A stretch of 64,000 bases of DNA from NCBI GenBank assembly GCA_963210315.1, contig OY723245.1, positions 1,129,910 through 1,193,909 of the forward strand. Reading direction: 5' to 3'. The translations under genes and the position numbers were made by a program. Position 1 is the stretch's first letter. The number at the start of each line of letters is the position of its first letter. The notes beneath the pieces are model-generated. The model did no database searches. It had not been told where the DNA came from and saw only the letters and a program-made list of their open reading frames with translations. Below, in pieces: positions 39,834 through 52,500 of the stretch. Source of the DNA: Rhynchopus euleeides (taxonomy: Eukaryota > Euglenozoa > Diplonemea > Diplonemida > Diplonemidae).

Positions 39834-40820
39834 GTGTTGAAAGTGAGTAATATGTAGCGAGGCGAAGGGAGGATGTGTCTGCAGGGAAGGCATAGCTATG
39901 AGAGATATCGACCAAATTTTTGCCTCCGAAACTATTTCGGGCGGATGTCGACAAAAAAACGGCAAAAACGACCCCAACATCGCGCCTCGTGGTGATTTTC
40001 GGGTTCTGGGGCCCAAGGGGCTCCTTCACCACCTTTCCCTCACCCACAGGGGATCCCAAGCAGGGCACACAGGGAGCACAATGACAGCAATCAGCCCGAG
40101 CCGCAATCACAAGAATGGCAATCGCAGATATGGGTTGAAACCGGGGAGAGTCAAAAGAGGTGGATGGTGGGACGGGGAAAAGAGAGGGAATCTTGTCGCG
40201 GTGAGGTGGGGTGGGGGACGTATGTGGGTGACGGGAGGTGGCGGGGGGGAACGAGACGGGGGCATCCTCCAGTCCTGCGACCTGTCCCGTCACCTGCAGA
40301 CGACCCTCACAGAGGATAGAGGAGGCCTACTTCCAGCCATCCCTCACAAAAAAGTGTGACGGAAATTAATTTGGTCAATTCGGCTCAAAAAAACAGCCTC
40401 CTGGACCCCGCACACACTCCGACAACGCCAAAAAACACATTTTTGGACATGTTCGGGTGCAGGCCACTTCACCTTGGGGCCAGACTACCGCCAGAGAGTT
40501 GTCCCAGGGCAGAACAACGCAGAAACAAATGACTGTTGGTCAGAAACACACCCCCGCACAGCGAGGTGCTGGTCGGAAATGGAGAGAACACTCGGACGAT
40601 CATCGTAGCAGGTGCGTAGCTAACAGAGATCCCTAAGAAAATTGTGTCTCCGAAATTACAACCTGTTTAGGTTCTAACAGGTCCTAACAGGTTCTAACAG
40701 GTCCTAATGGGGGTCTTCGCTAGCCGGTGCAAAAAAGTGCAGGCTGGTGCAGGGCAAAATGGGCCGAAAATGGGCAAAATCGGAGGCAAAAAAAAGGGCG
40801 GGGAGTTGGGTGGCCCCTAA
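39834..40820. other. Upstream region of the cyclase gene
   Basis: About 1 kb without a recognisable gene. It contains the shared 22-bp motif (40050-40071) and, just before the satellite, a short run of AACAGGTYCTAA repeats (about 40665-40710). The first satellite unit begins at about 40821. Confidence 0.55.
40050..40071 (-). promoter_or_regulatory. 22-bp motif upstream of the cyclase
   Basis: The plus strand reads GGGATCCCAA then GCAGGGCACACA. It differs by one base from the motif at 32324-32345 and begins 248 bp before the cyclase ATG. The surrounding CTCAC/CACA context is also similar. Confidence 0.4.
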
Positions 40821-43560
40821 GTCCCGAGAATGGGCCGAGCCAGACAGTGCTGTCCCGAGAACGGGCCGAGCCAGACAGTGCTGTCCCGAGAATGGGCCGA
40901 GCCAGACAGTGCTGTCCCGAGAATGGGCCGAGCCAGACAGTGCTGTCCCGAGAACGGGCCGAGCCAGACAGTGCTGTCCCGAGAATGGGCCGAGCCAGAC
41001 AGTGCTGTCCCGAGAATGGGCCGAGCCAGGCAGTGCTGTCCCAAGGGTGGGCCGAGCCAGACAGTGCTGTCCCGAGAATGGGCCGAGCCAGACAGTGCTG
41101 TCCCGAGAACGGGCCGAGCCAGACAGTGCTGTCCCGAGAATGGGCCGAGCCAGACAGTGCTGTCCCGAGAATGGGCCGAGCCAGGCAGTGCTGTCCCAAG
41201 GGTGGGCCGAGCCAGACAGTGCTGTCCCGAGAATGGGCCGAGCCAGACAGTGCTGTCCCGAGAACGGGCCGAGCCAGACAGTGCTGTCCCGAGAATGGGC
41301 CGAGCCAGGCAGTGCTGTCCCAAGGGTGGGCCGAGCCAGACAGTGCTGTCCCGAGAATGGGCCGAGCCAGACAGTGCTGTCCCGAGAATGGGCCGAGCCA
41401 GACAGTGCTGTCCCGAGAACGGGCCGAGCCAGACAGTGCTGTCCCGAGAATGGGCCGAGCCAGGCAGTGCTGTCCCAAGGGTGGGCCGAGCCAGACAGTG
41501 CTGTCCCGAGAATGGGCCGAGCCAGACAGTGCTGTCCCGAGAATGGGCCGAGCCAGACAGTGCTGTCCCGAGAACGGGCCGAGCCAGACAGTGCTGTCCC
41601 GAGAATGGGCCGAGCCAGGCAGTGCTGTCCCAAGGGTGGGCCGAGCCAGACAGTGCTGTCCCGAGAATGGGCCGAGCCAGACAGTGCTGTCCCGAGAATG
41701 GGCCGAGCCAGACAGTGCTATCCCGAGAACGGGCCGAGCCAGACAGTGCTGTCCCGAGAACGGGCCGAGCCAGACAGTGCTGTCCCGAGAATGGGCCGAG
41801 CCAGACAGTGCTGTCCCGAGGATGGGCCGAGCCAGACAGTGCTGTCCCGAGAACGGGCCGAGCCAGACAGTGCTGTCCCGAGAATGGGCCGAGCCAGACA
41901 GTGCTGTCCCGAGAATGGGCCGAGCCAGGCAGTGCTGTCCCGAGAACGGGCCGAGCCAGACAGTGCTGTCTCAAGGGTGGGCCGAGCCAGACAGTGCTGT
42001 CCCGAGAATGGGCCGAGCCAGACAGTGCTGTCCCGAGAATGGGCCGAGCCAGGCAGTGCTGTCCCAAGGGTGGGCCGAGCCAGACAGTGTTGTCCCGAGA
42101 ATGGGCCGAGCCAGACAGTGCTATCCCGAGAACGGGCCGAGCCAGACAGTGCTGTCCCGAGAATGGGCCGAGCCAGACAGTGCTGTCCCGAGAATGGGCC
42201 GAGCCAGACAGTGCTGTCCCGAGAACGGGCCGAGCCAGACACTGCTGTCCCGAGAATGGGCCGAGCCAGACAGTGCTGTCCCGAGAACGGGCCGAGCCAG
42301 ACAGTGCTGTCCCGAGAATGGGCCGAGCCAGGCAGTGCTGTCCCAAGGGTGGGCCGAGCCAGACAGTGCTGTCCCGAGAATGGGCCGAGCCAGACAGTGC
42401 TGTCCCGAGAACGGGCCGAGCCAGACAGTGCTGTCCCGAGAACGGGCCGAGCCAGACAGTGCTGTCCCGAGAATGGGCCGAGCCAGGCAGTGCTGTCCCA
42501 AGGGTGGGCCGAGCCAGACAGTGCTGTCCCGAGAATGGGCCGAGCCAGACAGTGCTGTCCCGAGAACGGGCCGAGCCAGACAGTGCTGTCCCGAGAATGG
42601 GCCGAGCCACGCAGTGCTGTCCCAAGCGTGGGCCGAGCCAGACAGTGCTGTCCCGAGAATGGGCCGAGCCAGACAGTGCTGTCCCGAGAACGGGCCGAGC
42701 CAGACAGTGCTGTCCCGAGAATGGGCCGAGCCAGGCAGTGCTGTCCCGAGAACGGGCCGAGCCAGACAGTGCTGTCCCAAGGGTGGGCCGAGCCAGACAG
42801 TGCTGTCCCGAGAATGGGCCGAGCCAGACAGTGCTGTCCCGAGAATGGGCCGAGCCAGGCAGTGCTGTCCCAAGGGTGGGCCGAGCCAGACAGTGCTGTC
42901 CCGAGAATGGGCCGAGCCAGACAGTGCTGTCCCGAGAACGGGCCGAGCCAGACAGTGCTGTCCCGAGAATGGGCCGAGCCAGGCAGTGCTGTCCCAAGGG
43001 TGGGCCGAGCCAGACAGTGCTGTCCCGAGAATGGGCCGAGCCAGACAGTGCTGTCCCGAGAACGGGCCGAGCCAGACAGTGCTGTCCCGAGAATGGGCCG
43101 AGCCAGGCAGTGCTGTCCCGAGAACGGGCCGAGCCAGACAGTGCTGTCCCGAGAATGGGCCGAGCCAGGCAGTGGTGTCCCAAGGGTGGGCCGAGCCAGA
43201 CAGTGCTGTCCCGAGAATGGGCCGAGCCAGACAGTGCTGTCCCGAGAATGGGCCGAGCCAGACAGTGCTGTCCCGAGAACGGGCCGAGCCAGACAGTGCT
43301 GTCCCGAGAATGGGCCGAGCCAGGCAGTGCTGTCCCAAGGGTGGGCCGAGCCAGACAGTGCTGTCCCGAGAACGGGCCGAGCCAGACAGTGCTGTCCCGA
43401 GAATGGGCCGAGCCAGACAGTGCTCTCCCGAGAATGGGCCGAGCCAGACAGTGCTGTCCCGAGAACGGGCCGAGCCAGACAGTGCTGTCCCGAGAATGGG
43501 CCGAGCCAGACAGTGCTGCCCCGACAACGGGCCGAGCCAGACAGTGCTGTCCCGAGAGGG
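40821..43560. repeat. 31-bp minisatellite A, subfamily 1
   Basis: About 88 head-to-tail units have period 31. Each holds GGGCCGAGCCAG, then (A/G)CAGTGCTGTCCC and GAGAAT, GAGAACG or AAGGGT variants. Variant units (AAT, ACG, AAGGGTG) are interspersed in recurring orders, a sign of block duplication. The unit has no stop codon in any frame on either strand, so very long frames cross it. These are not considered genes. Confidence 0.97.
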
Positions 43561-46500
43561 AGTGATGTCCAGACCCTGGGCCGAGCCAGGGAGTGGTGTC
43601 CAGACCCTGGGCCGAGCCCAGGAGTGCTGTCCAGACACTGGGCCGAGCTCAGGAGTGCTGTCCAGTCCCTGGGCCGAGCCCAGGAGTGCTGTCCAGACAC
43701 TGGGCCGAGCCCAGGAGTGATGTCCAGACCCTGGGCCGAGCCAGGGAGTGGTGTCCAGACACTGGGCCGAGCCCAGGAGTGATGTGCAGACCCTGGGCCG
43801 AGCCAGGGAGTGGTGTCCAGACCCTGGGCCGAGCCAGGGAGTGGTGTCCAGACACTGGGCCGAGCCAGGGAGTGGTGTCCAGACCCTGGGCCGAGCCAGG
43901 GAGTGGTGTCCAGACACTGGGCCGAGCCCAGGACTGATGTCCAGACCCTGGGCCGAGCCAGGGAGTGGTGTCCAGACACTGGGCCGAGCCCAGGAGTGCT
44001 GTCCAGACCCTGGGCCGAGCCCAGGAGTGCTGTCCAGACACTGGGCCGAGCCCAGGAGTGATGTCCAGACCCTGGGCCGAGCCAGGGAGTGGTGTCCAGA
44101 CACTGGGCCGAGCCCAGGAGTGATGTCCAGACCCTAGGCCGAGCCAGGGAGTGGTGTCCAGACACTGGGCCGAGCCAGGGAGTGGTGTCCAGACCCTGGG
44201 CCGAGCCCAGGAGTGATGTCCAGACACTGGGCCGAGCCCAGGAGTGATGTCCAGACACTGGGCCGAGCCCAGGAGTGATGTCCAGACCCTGGGCCGAGCC
44301 AGGGAGTGGTGTCCAGACCCTGGGCCGAGCCCAGGAGTGCTGTCCAGACACTGGGCCGAGCTCAGGAGTGCTGTCCAGTCCCTGGGCCGAGCCAGGGAGT
44401 GGTGTCCAGACCCTGGGCCGAGCCCAGGAGTGATGTCCAGACCCTGGGCCGAGCCAGGGAGTGGTGTCCAGACACTGGGCCGAGCCCAGGAGTGATGTCC
44501 AGACACTGAGCCGAGCCCAGGAGTGATGTCCAGACCCTGGGCCGAGCCAGGGAGTGGTGTCCAGACCCTGGGCCGAGCCCAGGAGTGCTGTCCAGACACT
44601 GGGCCGAGCTCAGGAGTGCTGTCCAGTCCCTGGGCCGAGCCCAGGAGTGCTGTCCAGACCCTGGGCCGAGCCCAGGAGTGATGTCCAGACCCTGGGCCGA
44701 GCCCAGGAGTGCTGTCCAGACACTGGGCCGAGCTCAGGAGTGCTGTCCAGTCCCTGGGCCGAGCCAGGGAGTGGTGTCCAGACCCTGGGCCGAGCCCAGG
44801 AGTGCTGTCCAGACACTGGGCCGAGCCCAGGAGTGATGTCCAGACCCTGGGCCGAGCCAGGGAGTGGTGTCCAGACACTGGGCCGAGCCCAGGAGTGCTG
44901 TCCAGACCCTGGGCCGAGCCCAGGAGTGCTGTCCAGACACTGGGCCGAGCTCAGGAGTGCTGTCCAGTCCCTGGGCCGAGCCAGGGAGTGGTGTCCAGAC
45001 CCTGGGCCGAGCCCAGGAGTGCTGTCCAGACACTGGGCCGAGCCCAGGAGTGATGTCCAGACCCTGGGCCGAGCCAGGGAGTGGTGTCCAGACACTGGGC
45101 CGAGCCCAGGAGTGATGTCCAGACCCTGGGCCGAGCCAGGGAGTGGTGTCCAGACCCTGGGCCGAGCCAGGGAGTGGTGTCCAGACCCTGGGCCGAGCCA
45201 GGCAGTGGTGTCCAGACACTGGGCCGAGCCCAGGAGTGATGTCCAGACCCTGGGCCGAGCCAGGGAGTGGTGTCCAGACACTGGGCCGATCCCAGGACTG
45301 CTGTCCAGACCCTGGGCCGAGCCCAGGAGTGATGTCCAGACCCTGGGCCGAGCCAGGGAGTGGTGTCCAGACACTGGGCCGAGCCCAGCAGTGATGTCCA
45401 GACCCTGGGCCGAGCCCAGGAGTGCTGTCCAGACACTGGGCCGAGCCCAGGAGTGATGTCCAGACCCTGGGCCGAGCCAGGGAGTGGTGTCCAGACCCTG
45501 GGCCGAGCCCAGGAGTGCTGTCCAGACACTGGGCCGAGCTCAGGAGTGCTGTCCAGTCCCTGGGCCGAGCCAGGGAGTGGTGTCCAGACCCTGGGCCGAG
45601 CCCAGGAGTGCTGTCCAGACCCTGGGCCGAGCCCAGGAGTGATGTCCAGACCCTGGGCCGAGCCAGGGAGTGGTGTCCAGACACTGGGCCGAGCCCAGGA
45701 GTGATGTCCAGACACTGGGCCGAGCCCAGGAGTGATGTCCAGACCCTGGGCCGAGCCAGGGAGTGGTGTCCAGACCCTGGGCCGAGCCCAGGAGTGCTGT
45801 CCAGACACTGGGCCGAGCTCAGGAGTGCTGTCCAGTCCCTGGGCCGAGCCCAGGAGTGCGGTCCAGACACTGGGCCGAGCCCAGGAGTGATGTCCAGACC
45901 CTGGGCCGAGCCAGGGAGTGGTGTCCAGACACTGGGCCGAGCCCAGGAGTGATGTGCAGACCCTGGGCCGAGCCAGGGAGTGGTGTCCAGACCCTGGGCC
46001 GAGCCAGGGAGTGGTGTCCAGACACTGGGCCGAGCCCAGGAGTGATGTCCAGACCCTGGGCCGAGCCAGGGAGTGCTGTCCAGACCCTGGGCCGAGCCCA
46101 GGAGTGCTGTCCAGACACTGGGCCGAGCCCAGGAGTGATGTCCAGACCCTGGGCCGAGCCAGGGAGTGGTGTCCAGACACTGGGCCGAGCCAGGGAGTGG
46201 TGTCCAGACCCTGGGCCGAGCCAGGGAGTGGTGTCCAGACACTGGGCCGAGCCCAGGAGTGATGTCCAGACCCTGGGCCGAGCCCAGGAGTGCTGTCCAG
46301 ACACTGGGCCGAGCCCAGGAGTGATGTCCAGACCCTGGGCCGAGCCAGGGAGTGGTGTCCAGACACTGGGCCGAGCCCAGGAGTGATGTCCAGACCCTGG
46401 GCCGAGCCAGGGAGTGGTGTCCAGACCCTGGGCCGAGCCAGGGAGTGGTGTCCAGACCCTGGGGCGAGCCAGGGAGTGGTGTCCAGACCCTGGGCCGAGC

Positions 46501-49500
46501 CAGGGAGTGGTGTCCAGACACTGGGCCGAGCCCAGGAGTGATGTCCAGACACTGGGCCGAGCCCAGGAGTGATGTCCAGACCCTGGGCCGAGCCAGGGAG
46601 TGGTGTCCAGACACTGGGCCGAGCCCAGGAGTGCTGTCCAGACACTGGGCCGAGCCCAGGAGTGATGTCCAGACCCTGGGCCGAGCCAGGGAGTGGTGTC
46701 CAGACCCTGGGCCGAGCCAGGGAGTGGTGTCCAGACACTGGGCCGAGCCAGGGAGTGGTGTCCAGACCCTGGGCCGAGCCAGGCAGTGGTGTCCAGACAC
46801 TGGGCCGAGCCCAGGAGTGATGTCCAGACCCTGGGCCGAGCCAGGGAGTGGTGTCCAGACACTGGGCCGAGCCCAGGAGTGCTGTCCAGACCCTGGGCCG
46901 AGCCCAGGAGTGCTGTCCAGACACTGGGCCGAGCCCAGGAGTGATGTCCAGACCCTGGGCCGAGCCAGGGAGTGGTGTCCAGACACTGGGCCGAGCCCAG
47001 GAGTGATGTCCAGACCCTGGGCCGAGCCAGGGAGTGGTGTCCAGACCCTGGGCCGAGCCAGGGAGTGGTGTCCAGACACTGGGCCGAGCCAGGGAGTGGT
47101 GTCCAGACCCTGGGCCGAGCCAGGGAGTGGTGTCCAGACACTGGGCCGAGCCCAGGAGTGATGTCCAGACCCTGGGCCGAGCCAGGGAGTGGTGTCCAGA
47201 CACTGGGCCGAGCCCAGGAGTGCTGTCCAGACCCTGGGCCGAGCCCAGGAGTGCTGTCCAGACACTGGGCCGAGCCCAGGAGTGATGTCCAGACCCTGGG
47301 CCGAGCCAGGGAGTGGTGTCCAGACACTGGGCCGAGCCCAGGAGTGATGTCCAGACCCTGGGCCGAGCCAGGGAGTGGTGTCCAGACCCTGGGCCGAGCC
47401 AGGGAGTGGTGTCCAGACACTGGGCCGAGCCAGGGAGTGGTGTCCAGACCCTGGGCCGAGCCAGGGAGTGGTGTCCAGACACTGGGCCGAGCCCAGGAGT
47501 GATGTCCAGACCCTGGGCCGAGCCAGGGAGTGGTGTCCAGACACTGGGCCGAGCCCCGGAGTGCTGTCCAGACCCTGGGCCGAGCCCAGGAGTGATGTCC
47601 AGACCCTGGGCCGAGCCAGGGAGTGGTGTCCAGACCCTGGGCCGAGCCAGGGAGTGGTCTCCAGACACTGGGCCGAGCCCAGGAGTGATGTCCAGACCCT
47701 GGGCCGAGCCAGGGAGTGGTGTCCAGACACTGGGCCGAGCCCAGGAGTGCTGTCCAGACCCTGGGCCGAGCCCAGGAGTGCTGTCCAGACACTGGGCCGA
47801 GCCCAGGAGTGATGTCCAGACCCTGGGCCGAGCCAGGGAGTGGTGTCCAGACACTGGGCCGAGCCAGGGAGTGGTGTCCAGACCCTGGGCCGAGCCAGGG
47901 AGTGGTGTCCAGACACTGGGCCGAGCCCAGGAGTGATGTCCAGACCCTGGGCCGAGCCCAGGAGTGCTGTCCAGACACTGGGCCGAGCCCAGGAGTGATG
48001 TCCAGACCCTGGGCCGAGCCAGGGAGTGGTGTCCAGACACTGGGCCGAGCCCAGGAGTGATGTCCAGACCCTGGGCCGAGCCAGGGAGTGGTGTCCAGAC
48101 CCTGGGCCGAGCCAGGGAGTGGTGTCCAGACCCTGGGGCGAGCCAGGGAGTGGTGTCCAGACCCTGGGCCGAGCCAGGGAGTGGTGTCCAGACACTGGGC
48201 CGAGCCCAGGAGTGATGTCCAGACACTGGGCCGAGCCCAGGAGTGATGTCCAGACCCTGGGCCGAGCCAGGGAGTGGTGTCCAGACACTGGGCCGAGCCC
48301 AGGAGTGCTGTCCAGACACTGGGCCGAGCCCAGGAGTGATGTCCAGACCCTGGGCCGAGCCAGGGAGTGGTGTCCAGACCCTGGGCCGAGCCAGGCAGTG
48401 GTGTCCAGACACTGGGCCGAGCCCAGGAGTGATGTCCAGACCCTGGGCCGAGCCAGGGAGTGGTGTCCAGACACTGGGCCGAGCCCAGGAGTGCTGTCCA
48501 GACCCTGGGCCGAGCCCAGGAGTGCTGTCCAGACACTGGGCCGAGCCCAGGAGTGATGTCCAGACCCTGGGCCGAGCCAGGGAGTGGTGTCCAGACACTG
48601 GGCCCAGCCCAGGAGTGATGTCCAGACCCTGGGCCGAGCCAGGGAGTGGTGTCCAGACACTGGGCCGAGCCAGGGAGTGGTGTCCAGACCCTGGGCCGAG
48701 CCAGGGAGTGGTGTCCAGACACTGGGCCGAGCCCAGGAGTGATGTCCAGACCCTGGGCCGAGCCAGGGAGTGGTGTCCAGACACTGGGCCGAGCCAGGGA
48801 GTGGTGTCCAGACACTGGGCCGAGCCCCGGAGTGCTGTCCAGACCCTGGGCCGAGCCCAGGAGTGCTGTCCAGACACTGGGCCGAGCCCAGGAGTGATGT
48901 CCAGACCCTGGGCCGAGCCAGGGAGTGGTGTCCAGACACTGGGCCGAGCTCAGGAGTGCTGTCCAGTCCCTGGCCCGAGCCAGGGAGTGGTGTCCAGACC
49001 CTGGGCCGAGCCCAGGAGTGCTGTCCAGACCCTGGGCCGAGCCCAGGAGTGATGTCCAGACCCTGGGCCGAGCCAGGGAGTGGTGTCCAGACACTGGGCC
49101 GAGCCCAGGAGTGATGTCCAGACCCTGGGCCGAGCCAGGGAGTGGTGTCCAGACCCTGGGCCGAGCCAGGGAGTGCTGTCCAGACACTGGGCCGAGCTCA
49201 GGAGTGCTGTCCAGTCCCTGGCCCGAGCCAGGGAGTGGTGTCCAGACCCTGGGCCGAGCCCAGGAGTGCTGTCCAGACCCTGGGCCGAGCCCAGGAGTGA
49301 TGTCCAGACCCTGGGCCGAGCCAGGGAGTGGTGTCCAGACACTGGGCCGAGCCCAGGAGTGATGTCCAGACCCTGGGCCGAGCCAGGGAGTGGTGTCCAG
49401 ACCCTGGGCCGAGCCAGGGAGTGGTGTCCAGACACTGGGCCGAGCCAGGGAGTGGTGTCCAGACCCTGGGCCGAGCCAGGGAGTGGTGTCCAGACACTGG

Positions 49501-52500
49501 GCCGAGCCCAGGAGTGATGTCCAGACCCTGGGCCGAGCCAGGGAGTGGTGTCCAGACACTGGGCCGAGCCCAGGAGTGCTGTCCAGACCCTGGGCCGAGC
49601 CCAGGAGTGCTGTCCAGACACTGGGCCGAGCCCAGGAGTGATGTCCAGACCCTGGGCCGAGCCAGGGAGTGGTGTCCAGACACTGGGCCGAGCCCAGGAG
49701 TGATGTCCAGACCCTGGGCCGAGCCAGGGAGTGGTGTCCAGACCCTGGGCCGAGCCAGGGAGTGGTGTCCAGACACTGGGCCGAGCCAGGGAGTGGTGTC
49801 CAGACCCTGGGCCGAGCCAGGGAGTGGTGTCCAGACACTGGGCCGAGCCCAGGAGTGATGTCCAGACCCTGGGCCGAGCCAGGGAGTGGTGTCCAGACAC
49901 TGGGCCGAGCCCCGGAGTGCTGTCCAGACCCTGGGCCGAGCCCAGGAGTGATGTCCAGACCCTGGGCCGAGCCAGGGAGTGGTGTCCAGACCCTGGGCCG
50001 AGCCCAGGAGTGATGTCCAGACCCTGGGCCGAGCCAGGGAGTGGTGTCCAGACACTGGGCCGAGCCCAGGAGTGCTGTCCAGACCCTGGGCCGAGCCCAG
50101 GAGTGCTGTCCAGACACTGGGCCGAGCCCAGGAGTGATGTCCAGACCCTGGGCCGAGCCAGGGAGTGGTGTCCAGACACTGGGCCGAGCCAGGGAGTGGT
50201 GTCCAGACCCTGGGCCGAGCCAGGGAGTGGTGTCCAGACACTGGGCCGAGCCCAGGAGTGATGTCCAGACCCTGGGCCGAGCCCAGGAGTGCTGTCCAGA
50301 CACTGGGCCGAGCCCAGGAGTGATGTCCAGACCCTGGGCCGAGCCAGGGAGTGGTGTCCAGACACTGGGCCGAGCCCAGGAGTGATGTCCAGACCCTGGG
50401 CCGAGCCAGGGAGTGGTGTCCAGACACTGGGCCGAGCCCAGGAGTGCTGTCCAGACCCTGGGCCGAGCCCAGGAGTGCTGTCCAGACACTGGGCCGAGCC
50501 CAGGAGTGATGTCCAGACCCTGGGCCGAGCCAGGGAGTGGTGTCCAGACACTGGGCCGAGCCCAGGAGTGATGTCCAGACCCTGGGCCGAGCCAGGGAGT
50601 GGTGTCCAGACCCTGGGCCGAGCCAGGGAGTGGTGTCCAGACACTGGGCCGAGCCAGGGAGTGGTGTCCAGACCCTGGGCCGAGCCAGGGAGTGGTGTCC
50701 AGACACTGGGCCGAGCCCAGGAGTGATGTCCAGACCCTGGGCCGAGCCAGGGAGTGGTGTCCAGACACTGGGCCGAGCCCAGGAGTGCTGTCCAGACCCT
50801 GGGCCGAGCCCAGGAGTGCTGTCCAGACACTGGGCCGAGCCCAGGAGTGATGTCCAGACCCTGGGCCGAGCCAGGGAGTGGTGTCCAGACACTGGGCCGA
50901 GCCCAGGAGTGATGTCCAGACCCTGGGCCGAGCCAGGGAGTGGTGTCCAGACCCTGGGCCGAGCCAGGGAGTGGTGTCCAGACACTGGGCCGAGCCAGGG
51001 AGTGGTGTCCAGACCCTGGGCCGAGCCAGGGAGTGGTGTCCAGACACTGGGCCGAGCCCAGGAGTGATGTCCAGACCCTGGGCCGAGCCAGGGAGTGGTG
51101 TCCAGACACTGGGCCGAGCCCCGGAGTGCTGTCCAGACCCTGGGCCGAGCCCAGGAGTGATGTCCAGACCCTGGGCCGAGCCAGGGAGTGGTGTCCAGAC
51201 CCTGGGCCGAGCCAGGGAGTGGTCTCCAGACACTGGGCCGAGCCCAGGAGTGATGTCCAGACCCTGGGCCGAGCCAGGGAGTGGTGTCCAGACACTGGGC
51301 CGAGCCCAGGAGTGCTGTCCAGACCCTGGGCCGAGCCCAGGAGTGCTGTCCAGACACTGGGCCGAGCCCAGGAGTGATGTCCAGACCCTGGGCCGAGCCA
51401 GGGAGTGGTGTCCAGACACTGGGCCGAGCCAGGGAGTGGTGTCCAGACCCTGGGCCGAGCCAGGGAGTGGTGTCCAGACACTGGGCCGAGCCCAGGAGTG
51501 ATGTCCAGACCCTGGGCCGAGCCCAGGAGTGCTGTCCAGACACTGGGCCGAGCCCAGGAGTGATGTCCAGACCCTGGGCCGAGCCAGGGAGTGGTGTCCA
51601 GACACTGGGCCGAGCCCAGGAGTGATGTCCAGACCCTGGGCCGAGCCAGGGAGTGGTGTCCAGACCCTGGGCCGAGCCAGGGAGTGGTGTCCAGACCCTG
51701 GGGCGAGCCAGGGAGTGGTGTCCAGACCCTGGGCCGAGCCAGGGAGTGGTGTCCAGACACTGGGCCGAGCCCAGGAGTGATGTCCAGACACTGGGCCGAG
51801 CCCAGGAGTGATGTCCAGACCCTGGGCCGAGCCAGGGAGTGGTGTCCAGACACTGGGCCGAGCCCAGGAGTGCTGTCCAGACACTGGGCCGAGCCCAGGA
51901 GTGATGTCCAGACCCTGGGCCGAGCCAGGGAGTGGTGTCCAGACCCTGGGCCGAGCCAGGCAGTGGTGTCCAGACACTGGGCCGAGCCCAGGAGTGATGT
52001 CCAGACCCTGGGCCGAGCCAGGGAGTGGTGTCCAGACACTGGGCCGAGCCCAGGAGTGCTGTCCAGACCCTGGGCCGAGCCCAGGAGTGCTGTCCAGACA
52101 CTGGGCCGAGCCCAGGAGTGATGTCCAGACCCTGGGCCGAGCCAGGGAGTGGTGTCCAGACACTGGGCCCAGCCCAGGAGTGATGTCCAGACCCTGGGCC
52201 GAGCCAGGGAGTGGTGTCCAGACACTGGGCCGAGCCAGGGAGTGGTGTCCAGACCCTGGGCCGAGCCAGGGAGTGGTGTCCAGACACTGGGCCGAGCCCA
52301 GGAGTGATGTCCAGACCCTGGGCCGAGCCAGGGAGTGGTGTCCAGACACTGGGCCGAGCCAGGGAGTGGTGTCCAGACACTGGGCCGAGCCCCGGAGTGC
52401 TGTCCAGACCCTGGGCCGAGCCCAGGAGTGCTGTCCAGACACTGGGCCGAGCCCAGGAGTGATGTCCAGACCCTGGGCCGAGCCAGGGAGTGGTGTCCAG

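Noticed and set aside
40727..43782. Plus-strand frames of about 900-1000 codons
   Set aside because: They are readings of a 31-bp minisatellite in all frames; the residue pattern is a pure 31-residue repeat and all other frames are open as well.
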